From: Hyphomonadaceae bacterium
GTDB taxonomy: Bacteria; Pseudomonadota; Alphaproteobacteria; Caulobacterales; Hyphomonadaceae
Length of the DNA stretch: 64,000 bases
Assembly: GCA_024742355.1 (NCBI GenBank)
Contig: JANSYM010000003.1
Location: 263,351 to 327,350 of the forward strand
Direction of reading: 5' to 3'
Numbering within the stretch: position 1 is the first letter of the stretch; each line of letters begins with the position of its first letter. Below, piece after piece: positions 25,412-34,227 of this stretch. The notes beneath the pieces are model-generated. The model ran no database searches, was not told the origin of the DNA, and saw only the letters and a program-made list of their open reading frames with translations. Made by a program: the position numbers and the translations under genes.

Positions 25412-26272
25412 ATGCCTCGTCTCGGCGGCAAGGGATACAGACAGCGCCCGCTCCGGCGGTACGGATTCTTCGTGGCTGTTGCCGGACTTCTCGCCTTGCT
25501 ATTGTTGCAAACATCGCCGCGCCTGAGCCAGGGTGTTGAGCCGGTTCGCACGGCTGCGTCTGACCAGCTTTTTCACGTCACCCGTCCCAGCCTGATCGAC
25601 CGCCTCAGCGGCGCATCGGCCAAGGAACGGCGCATTCTCGAGCTTGAAGCACGCGTACGCGAACTGGCACAATACAAGGCGCTGGCGCTGACTATGGCCG
25701 AGCGTCTCGAGGTCTATGAAGACATTCTCAACATGCAAGGCGAGCCTGGCGGCGCCGAAGTCACGGCCCGAATCATGGCCGAGACCAATGGCCCGTTTGC
25801 CGAGGCCCTGCTGGCCAATGCGGGCGCAACGAACGGCGTGCTGGAAGGTTATTTCGCTGAGAATGATCGCGGCCTCGTGGGCCGGGTCGTCCAGGTCGGC
25901 CAGCGCTCTTCGCGTATTCTCAAGATCACCGATTTTAACAGCCGCGTCCCGGTCATGGGTGAGGCCAGCGGTCTGCGCGCCATCATGTATGGCGGACGCG
26001 ACGGCCTGGGACGTCTGACCGATCTGCCGGAACAGGGCAGTTTCTTGCCGAATGAGCGCATTCTGACCTCAGGTGAGGGCGGATTGTTCCCACGCGGCGT
26101 TGTCGTCGGGCATGTGCGCGACACGGAAGGCAAGGAGATTCGCGTCGATCTCGCCATGTTGAATGGCCAGCTTTCTTATGTCCGGCTCAAGCCAATCATG
26201 TCGATCTCAGTTCCGGAAGCCTTTCCGATCGAAACCGAGATTGCTGAGCTGACCGACGAGGATGGCTCGTGA
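25412..26272 (+). CDS. mreC: Rod-shape-determining protein MreC
   Basis: 286 residues: short basic N-terminus, one TM helix (about 13-30), coiled coil (about 65-105; KERRILELEARVRELAQYKALA) and a periplasmic beta-barrel core (ARIMAETNGPFAEALLANAGATNGV, GLVGRVVQVG, SRVPVMGEASGLRAIMYGG). Scaffold linking MreB filaments to PBP2/RodA. The mreD GTG start overlaps its stop by 4 bases. Confidence 0.95.
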   Translation: MPRLGGKGYRQRPLRRYGFFVAVAGLLALLLLQTSPRLSQGVEPVRTAASDQLFHVTRPSLIDRLSGASAKERRILELEARVRELAQYKALALTMAERLEVYEDILNMQGEPGGAEVTARIMAETNGPFAEALLANAGATNGVLEGYFAENDRGLVGRVVQVGQRSSRILKITDFNSRVPVMGEASGLRAIMYGGRDGLGRLTDLPEQGSFLPNERILTSGEGGLFPRGVVVGHVRDTEGKEIRVDLAMLNGQLSYVRLKPIMSISVPEAFPIETEIAELTDEDGS

Positions 26273-26820
26273 ACTGGCTCAGCTCGATGGCCGATTCTCT
26301 GGCGCTCCGCTGGGAAGCGGCCCGGCCACGTGCACGTCTGCTCATCGGTGTGATCATTGTGGCCCTGATCGGAATGGTCGGCCTGACGCCTAAATCCTTT
26401 TTCGGCGTGCCACTGGCCTGGCCTTATGTCGGCTTGATCGCCGCCGTTGGCTGGGGACGGTCCGGGATCGGCTTTGGACCGATGCTGCTACTGGTCATGT
26501 TCGGTTTTGCACAGGATGCGTCGCAGGCACCGTGGGGCAGTCATGGCCTCGCCAACCTGTTGACCTACGGCCTTTCAGCCATGGTCCACCAGATGTTTGA
26601 TACCGAACGCACGCCGTTTCTGAGCTTTATTCTCCCGGTTGTAACTTTGTTCTCGGGGATCACGCTCGTATGGATTGTTGCCAGTATTTCATCAGGACAT
26701 TTCGTGCGCGTAACCCCAATGCTGACCGCCTATTTCGCCACGCTGGTTGTACACATGCTGATCACCCCACTGTTTGATCTCGGGATCCGGCGGACGGTGC
26801 CGAATGGAGGCAGCGCATGA
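26269..26820 (+). CDS. mreD: Rod-shape-determining protein MreD
   Basis: 183-residue hydrophobic protein with five to six TM helices, poorly conserved as usual for MreD; identity rests mainly on hydropathy, length and its fixed place between mreC and mrdA. Starts with GTG at 26269 overlapping the mreC stop, and its own stop overlaps the mrdA ATG (ATGA), so the whole block is translationally coupled. Confidence 0.9.
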   Translation: MNWLSSMADSLALRWEAARPRARLLIGVIIVALIGMVGLTPKSFFGVPLAWPYVGLIAAVGWGRSGIGFGPMLLLVMFGFAQDASQAPWGSHGLANLLTYGLSAMVHQMFDTERTPFLSFILPVVTLFSGITLVWIVASISSGHFVRVTPMLTAYFATLVVHMLITPLFDLGIRRTVPNGGSA

Positions 26821-28739
26821 GCGCCAAGCGCCCCATTGATGGTCTGTTCAGCCGCCGCGCCTTGATCGCCGCAGGCGGCGGCACCGCGGTTTTTGGCGGA
26901 CTGATCGCCCGTCTGTTCCAGCTTCAGATCATGGAGCACGAGCGATTTGAGGTAGCCGCGGCCGAAAACGGTGTGCGCCTTGACCTTGCGCCGCCGCAGC
27001 GCGGTCGCATTCTGGATCGCTTTGGACGCCCGCTGGCGGCGCATCGCCAGGCGGGGCGTGTGTCGATCGTACGTGAGCAGGCGAACGATCTGCCTGGCCT
27101 GATGGCGGAGTTGTCCAAGCATCTCGATATTTCTCCCGAACGCCAGGCACGCTTGATCAGCGACGCCCGCCGCCAGGCCAGCTTCCAACCGGTGACGGTG
27201 AAGAGTGAGCTCTCCTACGAGGATTTCTCCCGTCTCTCCGTGCTGGCGCCAAGTCTGCCGGGGGTTCAGGTCGAGATGGCTTCGACGCGGTCTTATCCGC
27301 GCGGCCGCGATTTTGCCCACGTGCTCGGCTATGTTGCCAAAGCCAGCGAAACCGATCTCGAACGCCTGAGCGAAGACACCAACGCCCAGGAGCGCGCTGC
27401 GATCCGCCGCCTGTTCAAACATCCAGACATGCGCACCGGCCGCTCGGGTGTCGAGCGCTATGCCGAAGACTGGCTGCGCGGCGAGGCCGGATTCCGCAAG
27501 CTGGAAACCAATGCAGCAGGGCGCATCATTCGCGAATTTGACGATCCGAGCCTCGCGCCCAAGTCCGGCCGCGATCTGTACCTGACCGTCGATGCTGAGC
27601 TGCAGAAGTTTGCGATTGACCGGTTTGGATCCGAAAGCGGCGCGGCTGTGGTGCTCGACATTGAGACCGGCGATATCCTCGCCTTTGTCTCGACACCGGC
27701 CTTTGATCCGAATGATTTCGTCAACGGCATCTCGTCGAAAGACTATGCGGTTCTGCGCGACGATGTCGAATACTCGCCGCTTTATCACAAAGCCTATGAC
27801 GGCACGTATCCACCTGGTTCGACGTTCAAAATGGTGGTCGCCGCTGCAGCTCTGGAAGCCGGCGTCATCAATCCGAATGAGCGCGTTTATTGCCCAGGCC
27901 ACTATCGGTTCGGCAACAATACCTGGCATTGCTGGAAGAAGCGCGGCCATGGCTCGGTCAATATGCACTGGGCGATCAAGGGCTCGTGCGATGTCTATTT
28001 CTACGAGATTGCCAAACGGTTGGGCATCGAGTCGCTGGCCGATATGGGGCGGCGCTTCGGTTTCGGACAGCGCTGGGATCTCGGCCTGCATGGCGGGCGC
28101 AGCGGTGTCATGCCCGACGATGCTTGGAAACGCGCCGCGCGCGGCGAACCCTGGTATGAAGGCGAAACGCTGAATATCGGCATTGGCCAGGGCCAGGTCT
28201 CGACATCACCATTGCAACTGGCGGTGATGAGCGCCCGGATTGCCGCTGAAGGCAAGATCATCACGCCGCGCATAATTGGCGATGGCCCGCGCCCGGACGC
28301 CGATATCCCGTTCGACAAACCACTCGATCCGGAGATCATGCAGCGCATGAAAGCCGGCATGTATGGCGTCACCTCGGAAGCAGGCGGGACAGCCCTGCGC
28401 TCAGGTGATCTCGGCCTTGGCGGGCCGCGCCTGGCGGGCAAGACCGGCACATCGCAAGTGCGCCGCATCTCTGCGGCTGAGCGTGCGACCGGTATTCTCA
28501 AAGGTGAGAATATTGATCGTCGCTTGCGCGACCATGCCCTGTTCGTTGCCTATGCGCCGCATGATGATCCGAAATATGCGATCTCTGTCGTGGTCGAACA
28601 CGGGGAGGGCGGCTCCAAGGCGGCAGCGCCCGTTGCGCGCGATATTATCGCGGAAGCGCTGCGGATCGATGCCCGGCGCTCGCCGACCTATTTGCGCACC
28701 GCCTCGACCGGCAGCAGCACCGGCAGCGGAGCCCGATAA
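26817..28739 (+). CDS. mrdA: Penicillin-binding protein 2 (elongation transpeptidase)
   Basis: 640-residue class B PBP that cross-links lateral-wall peptidoglycan in partnership with RodA. N-terminal TM helix (about 19-37), PBP dimer/pedestal domain (GRILDRFGRPLAAHR..), and transpeptidase domain with SxxK (YPPGSTFKMVVAAAAL), SxN (IKGSCDVYFYEIAKRLG) and KTG (GKTGTSQVR). TLNIGIGQGQVSTSPLQLAVM is typical for PBP2. Ser/Gly-rich tail (TGSSTGSGAR) is unconserved. Confidence 0.97.
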   Translation: MSAKRPIDGLFSRRALIAAGGGTAVFGGLIARLFQLQIMEHERFEVAAAENGVRLDLAPPQRGRILDRFGRPLAAHRQAGRVSIVREQANDLPGLMAELSKHLDISPERQARLISDARRQASFQPVTVKSELSYEDFSRLSVLAPSLPGVQVEMASTRSYPRGRDFAHVLGYVAKASETDLERLSEDTNAQERAAIRRLFKHPDMRTGRSGVERYAEDWLRGEAGFRKLETNAAGRIIREFDDPSLAPKSGRDLYLTVDAELQKFAIDRFGSESGAAVVLDIETGDILAFVSTPAFDPNDFVNGISSKDYAVLRDDVEYSPLYHKAYDGTYPPGSTFKMVVAAAALEAGVINPNERVYCPGHYRFGNNTWHCWKKRGHGSVNMHWAIKGSCDVYFYEIAKRLGIESLADMGRRFGFGQRWDLGLHGGRSGVMPDDAWKRAARGEPWYEGETLNIGIGQGQVSTSPLQLAVMSARIAAEGKIITPRIIGDGPRPDADIPFDKPLDPEIMQRMKAGMYGVTSEAGGTALRSGDLGLGGPRLAGKTGTSQVRRISAAERATGILKGENIDRRLRDHALFVAYAPHDDPKYAISVVVEHGEGGSKAAAPVARDIIAEALRIDARRSPTYLRTASTGSSTGSGAR

Positions 28740-28741
28740 GC

Positions 28742-29905
28742 ATGGCTACGATGCGCGCCAGTTCTCTCGATTTCTCGCGGCGGTCCTTGTGGACGCAGCT
28801 CGGCGCACTGCCATGGGGGCTGATCCTGATGATCTGCGCGATGGCAATGATTGGCGTCGCCATCCTGCATTCGGCAACCTTTACCAATCCGGAAGAAGCC
28901 GGACTGCCAATGCGCCAGGCGACGCGCTTCGGCGTGGCGCTCGGTGTGCTCCTGGTGGCGGGCCTGGTTCCGATCCGCTGGTGGTTCTGGGCCGCCTGGC
29001 CAAGCTATCTGGCGACGCTCGTTTTGTTAGTTGCGGTGGAATTCTTCGGCACCACAGGCGGCGGCGCGCAGCGCTGGTTGCAAATTGGACCTGTTGCGGT
29101 GCAACCCTCTGAATTCATGAAAGTCACGCTGACGCTGGCGCTCGCAGCCTATTATCACAAACGTTGGAGTGATTTTTCCGGCGGCTTTATGATCCATTTG
29201 CCAGCCCTGGCGCTGATCGCGTTGCCGGCGGCACTGATCTTCCGACAACCGGATTTCGGCACAACGCTCGCTTTGTTTGCCTCTGGCGGTATCCTGATCT
29301 TCCTGGCGGGCCTGTGGTGGCGCGTGATCATGGCCATCGGCGTCGCCGCCATTGCCAGCGTGCCGGCGATCTATTTCTTCGTTCTGCAGGATTATCAGCG
29401 CGAACGCGTCGACACTTATGTGGCGCAACTGACCGGCCAGTCAGTCAATGTCATGGATGATGGCTATCAGATCGAACAGGCCAAGATCGCGATTGGGTCC
29501 GGCGGCTGGACCGGCAAGGGCTATATGGAAGGGACGCAGTCGCAACTCGACTATATTCCGGAACAGCATACCGATTTTATTCTCACCGTGCTCGCGGAAG
29601 AATTCGGTTTCCTTGTCACCAGCGGTGTCCTGATCTTGTGGATGGTCATTCTTGGGCTCGGGCTGGCGATTGCGCTCAGGGCCGCGAGCCTGTTTGCCCG
29701 ATTTGCGGCCGCAGGCGCCGTCGCGACCGTCACATTCTATATTTTGTTCAATGTTGCCATGGTTTTAGGCCTGGTTCCTGTCGTTGGTGTTCCACTGCCG
29801 CTTCTGTCTTACGGCGGCACGGTGATGATCACGACAGCGGGCTGTTTCGGTCTGGTTTGCGCCGCGCATCTCGGGCGGAACGAGCCACTGAATACCGGCG
29901 CCTGA
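28742..29905 (+). CDS. rodA: Peptidoglycan glycosyltransferase RodA (SEDS)
   Basis: 387 residues, ten predicted TM helices, SEDS-family lipid II polymerase working with PBP2. Key motifs: GGAQRWLQIGPVAVQPSEFMKV, RQPDFGTTLALFASGG (containing the catalytic-region Asp), YQIEQAKIAIGSGGWTGKGYMEGTQSQLDYIPEQHTDFIL, and GVPLPLLSYGG. Starts 2 bases after mrdA. Last gene of the elongasome operon; the following 110 bases precede a transporter with its own strong ribosome-binding site. Confidence 0.97.
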   Translation: MATMRASSLDFSRRSLWTQLGALPWGLILMICAMAMIGVAILHSATFTNPEEAGLPMRQATRFGVALGVLLVAGLVPIRWWFWAAWPSYLATLVLLVAVEFFGTTGGGAQRWLQIGPVAVQPSEFMKVTLTLALAAYYHKRWSDFSGGFMIHLPALALIALPAALIFRQPDFGTTLALFASGGILIFLAGLWWRVIMAIGVAAIASVPAIYFFVLQDYQRERVDTYVAQLTGQSVNVMDDGYQIEQAKIAIGSGGWTGKGYMEGTQSQLDYIPEQHTDFILTVLAEEFGFLVTSGVLILWMVILGLGLAIALRAASLFARFAAAGAVATVTFYILFNVAMVLGLVPVVGVPLPLLSYGGTVMITTAGCFGLVCAAHLGRNEPLNTGA

Positions 29906-30015
29906 CGGGGCGCAATCGCTCGGATTATTCATCCCTCAAAAGCCAGCAATTGCGTTGATTTTTGCTCACCGATAGCTAGTGTCGCGCCAAAATCATTCCC
30001 TGGGAGGAGAGTTTA

Positions 30016-31422
30016 ATGGCAGCGATCGGTCGTAAGACAGATACGTGGGGTTCGCGATTTGGTTTCATCATGGCCGCGGTCGGTTCGTCCGTCGGTCTGG
30101 GAAATTTCTGGCGGTTTCCGTACACAGCCGGTGAGAATGGCGGCGGAGCATTTATCGCCATTTATCTCTTGTGTGTTTTGCTTGTCGGTTTGCCACTGTT
30201 GATGGCGGAATATGGCATGGGGCGAAAGTCCGGTATGTCGGCAATTGAGGGGATCGAGTCCCTGGCGCGCGCTGAGAGCAAGAGTGGCAATTGGGGCGTT
30301 GTTGGATGGGTAGGGTCGCTGACGGCCTTCTTCATCCTGACCTTCTACATGGTCATTTCAGTCTGGCTGATCGCCTTCCTGCTACAGGCACCAACAGGTA
30401 AATTCGAAGGCATGGATGCCGCTGCATCGGCGACGAATTTCGTCGACACAATCGGACAGGGCGAAAACGGGACGTCGCGAAAATGGGGCATTCTCGGGCT
30501 TCTATTCCTGTTCTTGACGGCCAATGTTTTCGTTGTCGGGCGCGGAGTAAAAGGCGGCCTGGAGCGCGTTGCGACCATCCTGATGCCGGCCTTTTTCATC
30601 ATGCTTCTGGTCGTGGTCGGGTTCGCCGTCACGCAAGGCGATGTTGGGCAGACAGCGGCATTCCTGTTCGAGCCAAAATGGGAAGATGTCGGCTTCAAGA
30701 CCTTCCTGTCGGCACTTGGACAGGCCTTCTTCTCGATTGGCGTCGGTGTCGGTCTGATGATCACCTATGGCGCCTATCTCGATAGCCAGACCGATATTCC
30801 CCGTTCGTCGGCGATCGTTGTCACCGCAGATACGTTCGTCGCGTTGATAGCAGGTTTTGCAATCTTCCCGATCGTGTTCGCGGCGGGGCTTGATCCAGCC
30901 AGTGGTCCGAGCCTGTTCTTCATCTCCATGCCGGTGGCATTCGGCGGCATTGAAGGTGGCACGATCTTCGCCACGGTCTTCTTTGCACTCGCTTTGTTTG
31001 CTGCATTCACATCGTCCATCTCGCTGATGGAAGTCGGTGTGTCCTGGCTGGAAGAGCGCCAGGGTGTGACCCGATTTGGCGCCGCGATGGGTGTTGGCTT
31101 CGTATTGTGGATGATCGGCGCGGCTTATGTGTTCTCGCTCGAATATCTCGATTTCGTGGACTTCATGACGGAAGGCTTGCTGCTGCCACTTGGCGGATTG
31201 CTGGTCGCTGTCTTTGCCGGCTGGATCCTCAGCCGAAACATGCTGACTACGGAACTCGGAGAAGGCAATGTCATGAACATCTGGCGCTTCCTGATCCGCT
31301 GGTTCGTGCCGCCATTCGTGGCCTTCGTGCTGGTCTTCGGGTTCCTCGACAAGATTCAGGACCAGTATCAGGTGCAGCTGCCTGGCTTCCTGACCACATT
31401 GCTTGGGCCAAACGCCGAGTAA
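30016..31422 (+). CDS. Na+-dependent NSS/SNF-family transporter
   Basis: 468-residue inner-membrane symporter of the neurotransmitter:sodium family (LeuT fold, about 11-12 TM). TM1 signature AAVGSSVGLGNFWRFPYTAGENGGGAF carries the Na+/substrate site; TM6 FSIGVGVGLMITYGAYL also fits. Bacterial members take up amino acids such as Leu, Trp or Tyr; substrate not deducible. ATG preceded by GGGAGGAG. Followed by a strong bidirectional terminator. Confidence 0.92.
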   Translation: MAAIGRKTDTWGSRFGFIMAAVGSSVGLGNFWRFPYTAGENGGGAFIAIYLLCVLLVGLPLLMAEYGMGRKSGMSAIEGIESLARAESKSGNWGVVGWVGSLTAFFILTFYMVISVWLIAFLLQAPTGKFEGMDAAASATNFVDTIGQGENGTSRKWGILGLLFLFLTANVFVVGRGVKGGLERVATILMPAFFIMLLVVVGFAVTQGDVGQTAAFLFEPKWEDVGFKTFLSALGQAFFSIGVGVGLMITYGAYLDSQTDIPRSSAIVVTADTFVALIAGFAIFPIVFAAGLDPASGPSLFFISMPVAFGGIEGGTIFATVFFALALFAAFTSSISLMEVGVSWLEERQGVTRFGAAMGVGFVLWMIGAAYVFSLEYLDFVDFMTEGLLLPLGGLLVAVFAGWILSRNMLTTELGEGNVMNIWRFLIRWFVPPFVAFVLVFGFLDKIQDQYQVQLPGFLTTLLGPNAE

Positions 31423-31445
31423 GACCAAACGCATTTCAAAAAAAG

Positions 31446-31479
31446 GACCCCGCCTCAGTTCGAGGCGGGGTCTTTGCTT
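31446..31479. terminator. Bidirectional intrinsic terminator
   Basis: GACCCCGCCTC (31446-31456), loop AGTTC, GAGGCGGGGTC (31462-31472): 11 perfect pairs. TCTTTGCTTT follows on plus and a run of seven T on minus (31439-31445 complement), so it can end both the NSS transporter transcript and the convergent carbonic-anhydrase-like gene. Confidence 0.9.
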
Positions 31480-31508
31480 TGGACGTTTGTCGCTGGGTCC
31501 AGCGACGT

Positions 31509-32366
31509 TTACTCGATCGGAGAGAGCAGCTCCGGCGCTGTCACCAGCTGGCGCACGCCATGGGATTTGGTCTCGTTAAAGACATTGCCGTCTGCAGCCC
31601 ATTTGTGCAGCGAATTGATGTCGAGCTCGGCGCATTGCGGGCGCACGTTCCAGGTGACCTGTGCAGGAGAACACACCGCCTCTGTGTAGCTAGGCCCCGT
31701 CGTCGACCCGCGGAAACTGACCGGCGTGCCGGTATCAGACGGGATCATGCCGGCCTGGTAAAAGCCGCCTTTCTCCTCAATCACGTCCGCCATGACCGTG
31801 AAGTCGAGCGCGTTCGGATCATTCACGACCAGGAAAGTCTGCGCTTCCACGCGCAGGAGGGGATCGGTGCAGGTCTCTGGCACACACGCGCCAAGACCTT
31901 CGCCAGGCACCGTGTCACATGTCGTGTGCACCCAGTGAACCTCAATGGTCTGTCCTGGTACGACGCCCTTATAGGCGCCTTCCACAGGCAGTAACTCCGC
32001 ATCGGTCAGGTCAGCGGTCGCGTTACATGCATATCCGCCATTGTCGGATGCGTCGACGAAAACGCTGAAGCCGGGCCCCTTGTGTTCGGCATTGGTGTGC
32101 GTGTGAATATTGCACAGATTCATCGATGATGCGGGCGGCGCGGTCTGGAATGTGACCGTGTTCAGACCGGCGGTGATTGAAATGTCACGCGGTGTTTGTG
32201 GTCCCATGCCGACGCACAGTTCCGGGGCAGGATCAGCTGCCGCTTCGACCACGGTCGTATCCGTCGCTGTGTCGGCTCCAGCCTGGTCAACGTCCTCAGC
32301 TGGCGCCGTGCTTGTACAAGCTGCCAGCATCGTTCCGGCTGCGGCCGGTAGAAGTAGGTTTCGCAT
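31509..32366 (-). CDS. Putative delta-class carbonic anhydrase lipoprotein
   Basis: 285 residues. Lipoprotein signal (lipobox LAAC, Cys17), an acidic Ala/Thr/Asp-rich linker (about 18-50), then a compact domain with NLCNIHTHTNAEHKGPGFS (His88, His90, His95), IEVHWVHTTC (His144, His147) and several conserved-looking Cys. The HxHxxAEHK and EVHWV patterns match, from memory, the bacterial CA_like family that contains diatom delta-carbonic anhydrases (CO2/bicarbonate interconversion). If so it is anchored in the periplasm facing the outer or inner membrane. Convergent with the NSS gene and sharing its terminator. Family assignment should be verified by profile search; zinc ligands are inferred. 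Confidence 0.6.
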   Translation of the reverse strand: MRNLLLPAAAGTMLAACTSTAPAEDVDQAGADTATDTTVVEAAADPAPELCVGMGPQTPRDISITAGLNTVTFQTAPPASSMNLCNIHTHTNAEHKGPGFSVFVDASDNGGYACNATADLTDAELLPVEGAYKGVVPGQTIEVHWVHTTCDTVPGEGLGACVPETCTDPLLRVEAQTFLVVNDPNALDFTVMADVIEEKGGFYQAGMIPSDTGTPVSFRGSTTGPSYTEAVCSPAQVTWNVRPQCAELDINSLHKWAADGNVFNETKSHGVRQLVTAPELLSPIE

Positions 32367-32492
32367 ATTTTGTCACTCCCAGTTTTGACCTTCGAGAGAT
32401 GGGTCCCTCAGGCCGTTTGGCGAATAACAAATGTTTATGGCTTCGATAGCCTGAGGCAATAGTTCGGCTATCCTGGCGCGGGTCCGCGATGC

Positions 32493-33455
32493 TTAAGAGG
32501 ACTTGAAGCGTCGCCCGAAGTCTCGTGTTGCGCGGATCAGTTTGTCGACAATGCCCGGTTCCAGACTCGAATGGCCGGCATTGCCAATGATGTGGAGATC
32601 CGCTTGCGGCCAGGCTTTCTTCAGCGCCCAAGCCGTTGAAAGCGGGGTCACCACATCATAACGGCCATGAACGACGATGCCTGGCGTATCGGCGAGTTTC
32701 TGCTCAACCTGTTCAAGCAGCCAGCCGTCATTTTCGAAGAAGCCCTTATGATAGAAGAAATGGCATTCGATGCGGGCAAAGGCATCGGCAAAATCATCTT
32801 CTTCAAATCGCTTCGGGCGGCTGGTCGGACCCTGGATGGTGATCGTCTCACCTTCCCAGCAAGCCCAGGCCTTGGCGGCTGCGCGGCGTTCGGCCTTGTC
32901 AGATCCGGTGAGTCGTTTGTGAAAGGCGTGGAGAAGGTTATCGCGCTCGCCTTCCGGGATCGGGGCGACATAGCGATCGTATGCGTCCGGGAACAGGCGG
33001 CTTGCGCCTTCCTGGTAGAACCAGCGGATCTCGCGTTCGGTCAGCAGAAAGATGCCGCGCAGGATGAGGCCGATGACGCGTTCGGTATGTGTCACGGCAT
33101 AAGACAGAGCGAGCGTCGACCCCCAGGAGCCGCCGAACAGTACCCATTTTTCGATGCCGAGATGCTCGCGCACCGTCTCCATATCGCTGACCAGGGTCCA
33201 AGTGTCGTTTTCGCGCAGCTCTGAATGCGGGGTCGATTTCCCACATCCGCGCTGATCCATAAGGATGATGCGATAGATGCTGGGATCGAAGAACCGGCGC
33301 ATTTCCGGGCTCGAGCCACCACCTGGGCCGCCATGAATACCGATCACGGGCAGGCCGTTCGGATTGCCCGATTCCTCCCAGTAAATCTCGTGCAGATCAC
33401 TGACGCGCAGAAAGCCTGAGCGCCGCGCTTCGAGGGGGGGATAAAGTTTCAGCAT
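32493..33455 (-). CDS. pip: Proline iminopeptidase
   Basis: 320-residue cytoplasmic serine peptidase (family S33) releasing N-terminal Pro. Oxyanion motif HGGPGGGSS (41-49), nucleophile elbow GGSWGS (Ser110), Asp in GRYDVVTP and His in NAGHSSLEP. The MDQRGCGKSTPH segment and the length are typical. Start ATG at 33455 begins MLKLYPPLEARRSG as in other members. Monocistronic by appearance. Confidence 0.95.
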   Translation of the reverse strand: MLKLYPPLEARRSGFLRVSDLHEIYWEESGNPNGLPVIGIHGGPGGGSSPEMRRFFDPSIYRIILMDQRGCGKSTPHSELRENDTWTLVSDMETVREHLGIEKWVLFGGSWGSTLALSYAVTHTERVIGLILRGIFLLTEREIRWFYQEGASRLFPDAYDRYVAPIPEGERDNLLHAFHKRLTGSDKAERRAAAKAWACWEGETITIQGPTSRPKRFEEDDFADAFARIECHFFYHKGFFENDGWLLEQVEQKLADTPGIVVHGRYDVVTPLSTAWALKKAWPQADLHIIGNAGHSSLEPGIVDKLIRATRDFGRRFKSS

Positions 33456-33558
33456 TTTACGCCTTTGTTCACCACCTCTTCACCTATCGATTGTTAACTT
33501 CTGAATAAAGGGTATGGACGGCGATTTTCTCATCTGTATGTGTCATTACAGGTGAGGG

Positions 33559-33564
33559 TATAAT
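33559..33564 (+). promoter_or_regulatory. TATAAT -10 box upstream of lipoprotein gene
   Basis: A perfect TATAAT 20 bases before the ATG at 33585, within an AT-rich 117-base divergent gap; the -35 region is unremarkable. Would give a short leader for the following lipoprotein. Confidence 0.4.
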
Positions 33565-33584
33565 TTTGTTAGGTGTGCGGCCCC

Positions 33585-34202
33585 ATGCGTAGTGTATTTC
33601 TATCGATGATACTGGCGTCCAGCCTCGGCGCATGCGCGACCGTGTCTATGGTTTCGTCGGAAGCTGTCGTAGAAACAGGCCTGTCGACCGAACAGAGCAG
33701 CCTGCGGGAAGTGTCTGAAGCCTACACAGATCTGGCGGAACGCAAGCATTGGGTCGCCAAAAGCGGCGGCTTGCTGGGATTTGCGCGCGTCCTGATGGAC
33801 GGTGCGTCTGGCGACGACCAGACCCCGGAAATGAAATATTCTGCAGATCTCAAGTCTGGCAGCACATCGCGCTCGCAGCAGGTTTTGCAATTGCGCGATG
33901 ATATTGAAAGCGCCACGCACGGCCTGAATGTCGCGACCATGGAAGCTGAAAAGCTGCAAGGATCAGAGGCGTCCGCGAAACGCTTGCGCGCTGATCTGGT
34001 CAGTTATGAAAGCGCTCTGGTCACGGCAAAAAAGGCCCGACGGACTTTTGTGAGTGCATTGGCTGATTTTGAGCAGGAAGAGCTCGAAGGCGCTTCAGAT
34101 GCCTTGACGGCCTTCGATCAAAGCATCGATAGCGCCAGCGACGCGGCTGATACGCTCGCCGATTATGCAGCGGATCGCAAACGCAGCGAAGCGACGTCAT
34201 AG
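33585..34202 (+). CDS. Helical lipoprotein of unknown function
   Basis: About 205 residues. Lipoprotein signal MRSVFLSMILASSLGAC (lipobox LGAC) followed by an almost wholly alpha-helical, Ala/Ser/Glu-rich body with coiled-coil character (about 85-195) and no Cys beyond the lipidated one. No family recognised. The start at 33585 is preferred over an ATG at 33573 since it places the signal peptide correctly. Possibly an envelope tether or stress protein, but this is only a guess from the architecture. Confidence 0.7.
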   Translation: MRSVFLSMILASSLGACATVSMVSSEAVVETGLSTEQSSLREVSEAYTDLAERKHWVAKSGGLLGFARVLMDGASGDDQTPEMKYSADLKSGSTSRSQQVLQLRDDIESATHGLNVATMEAEKLQGSEASAKRLRADLVSYESALVTAKKARRTFVSALADFEQEELEGASDALTAFDQSIDSASDAADTLADYAADRKRSEATS

Positions 34203-34227
34203 CGCCGCTCGCTACACTGTTATTCGC

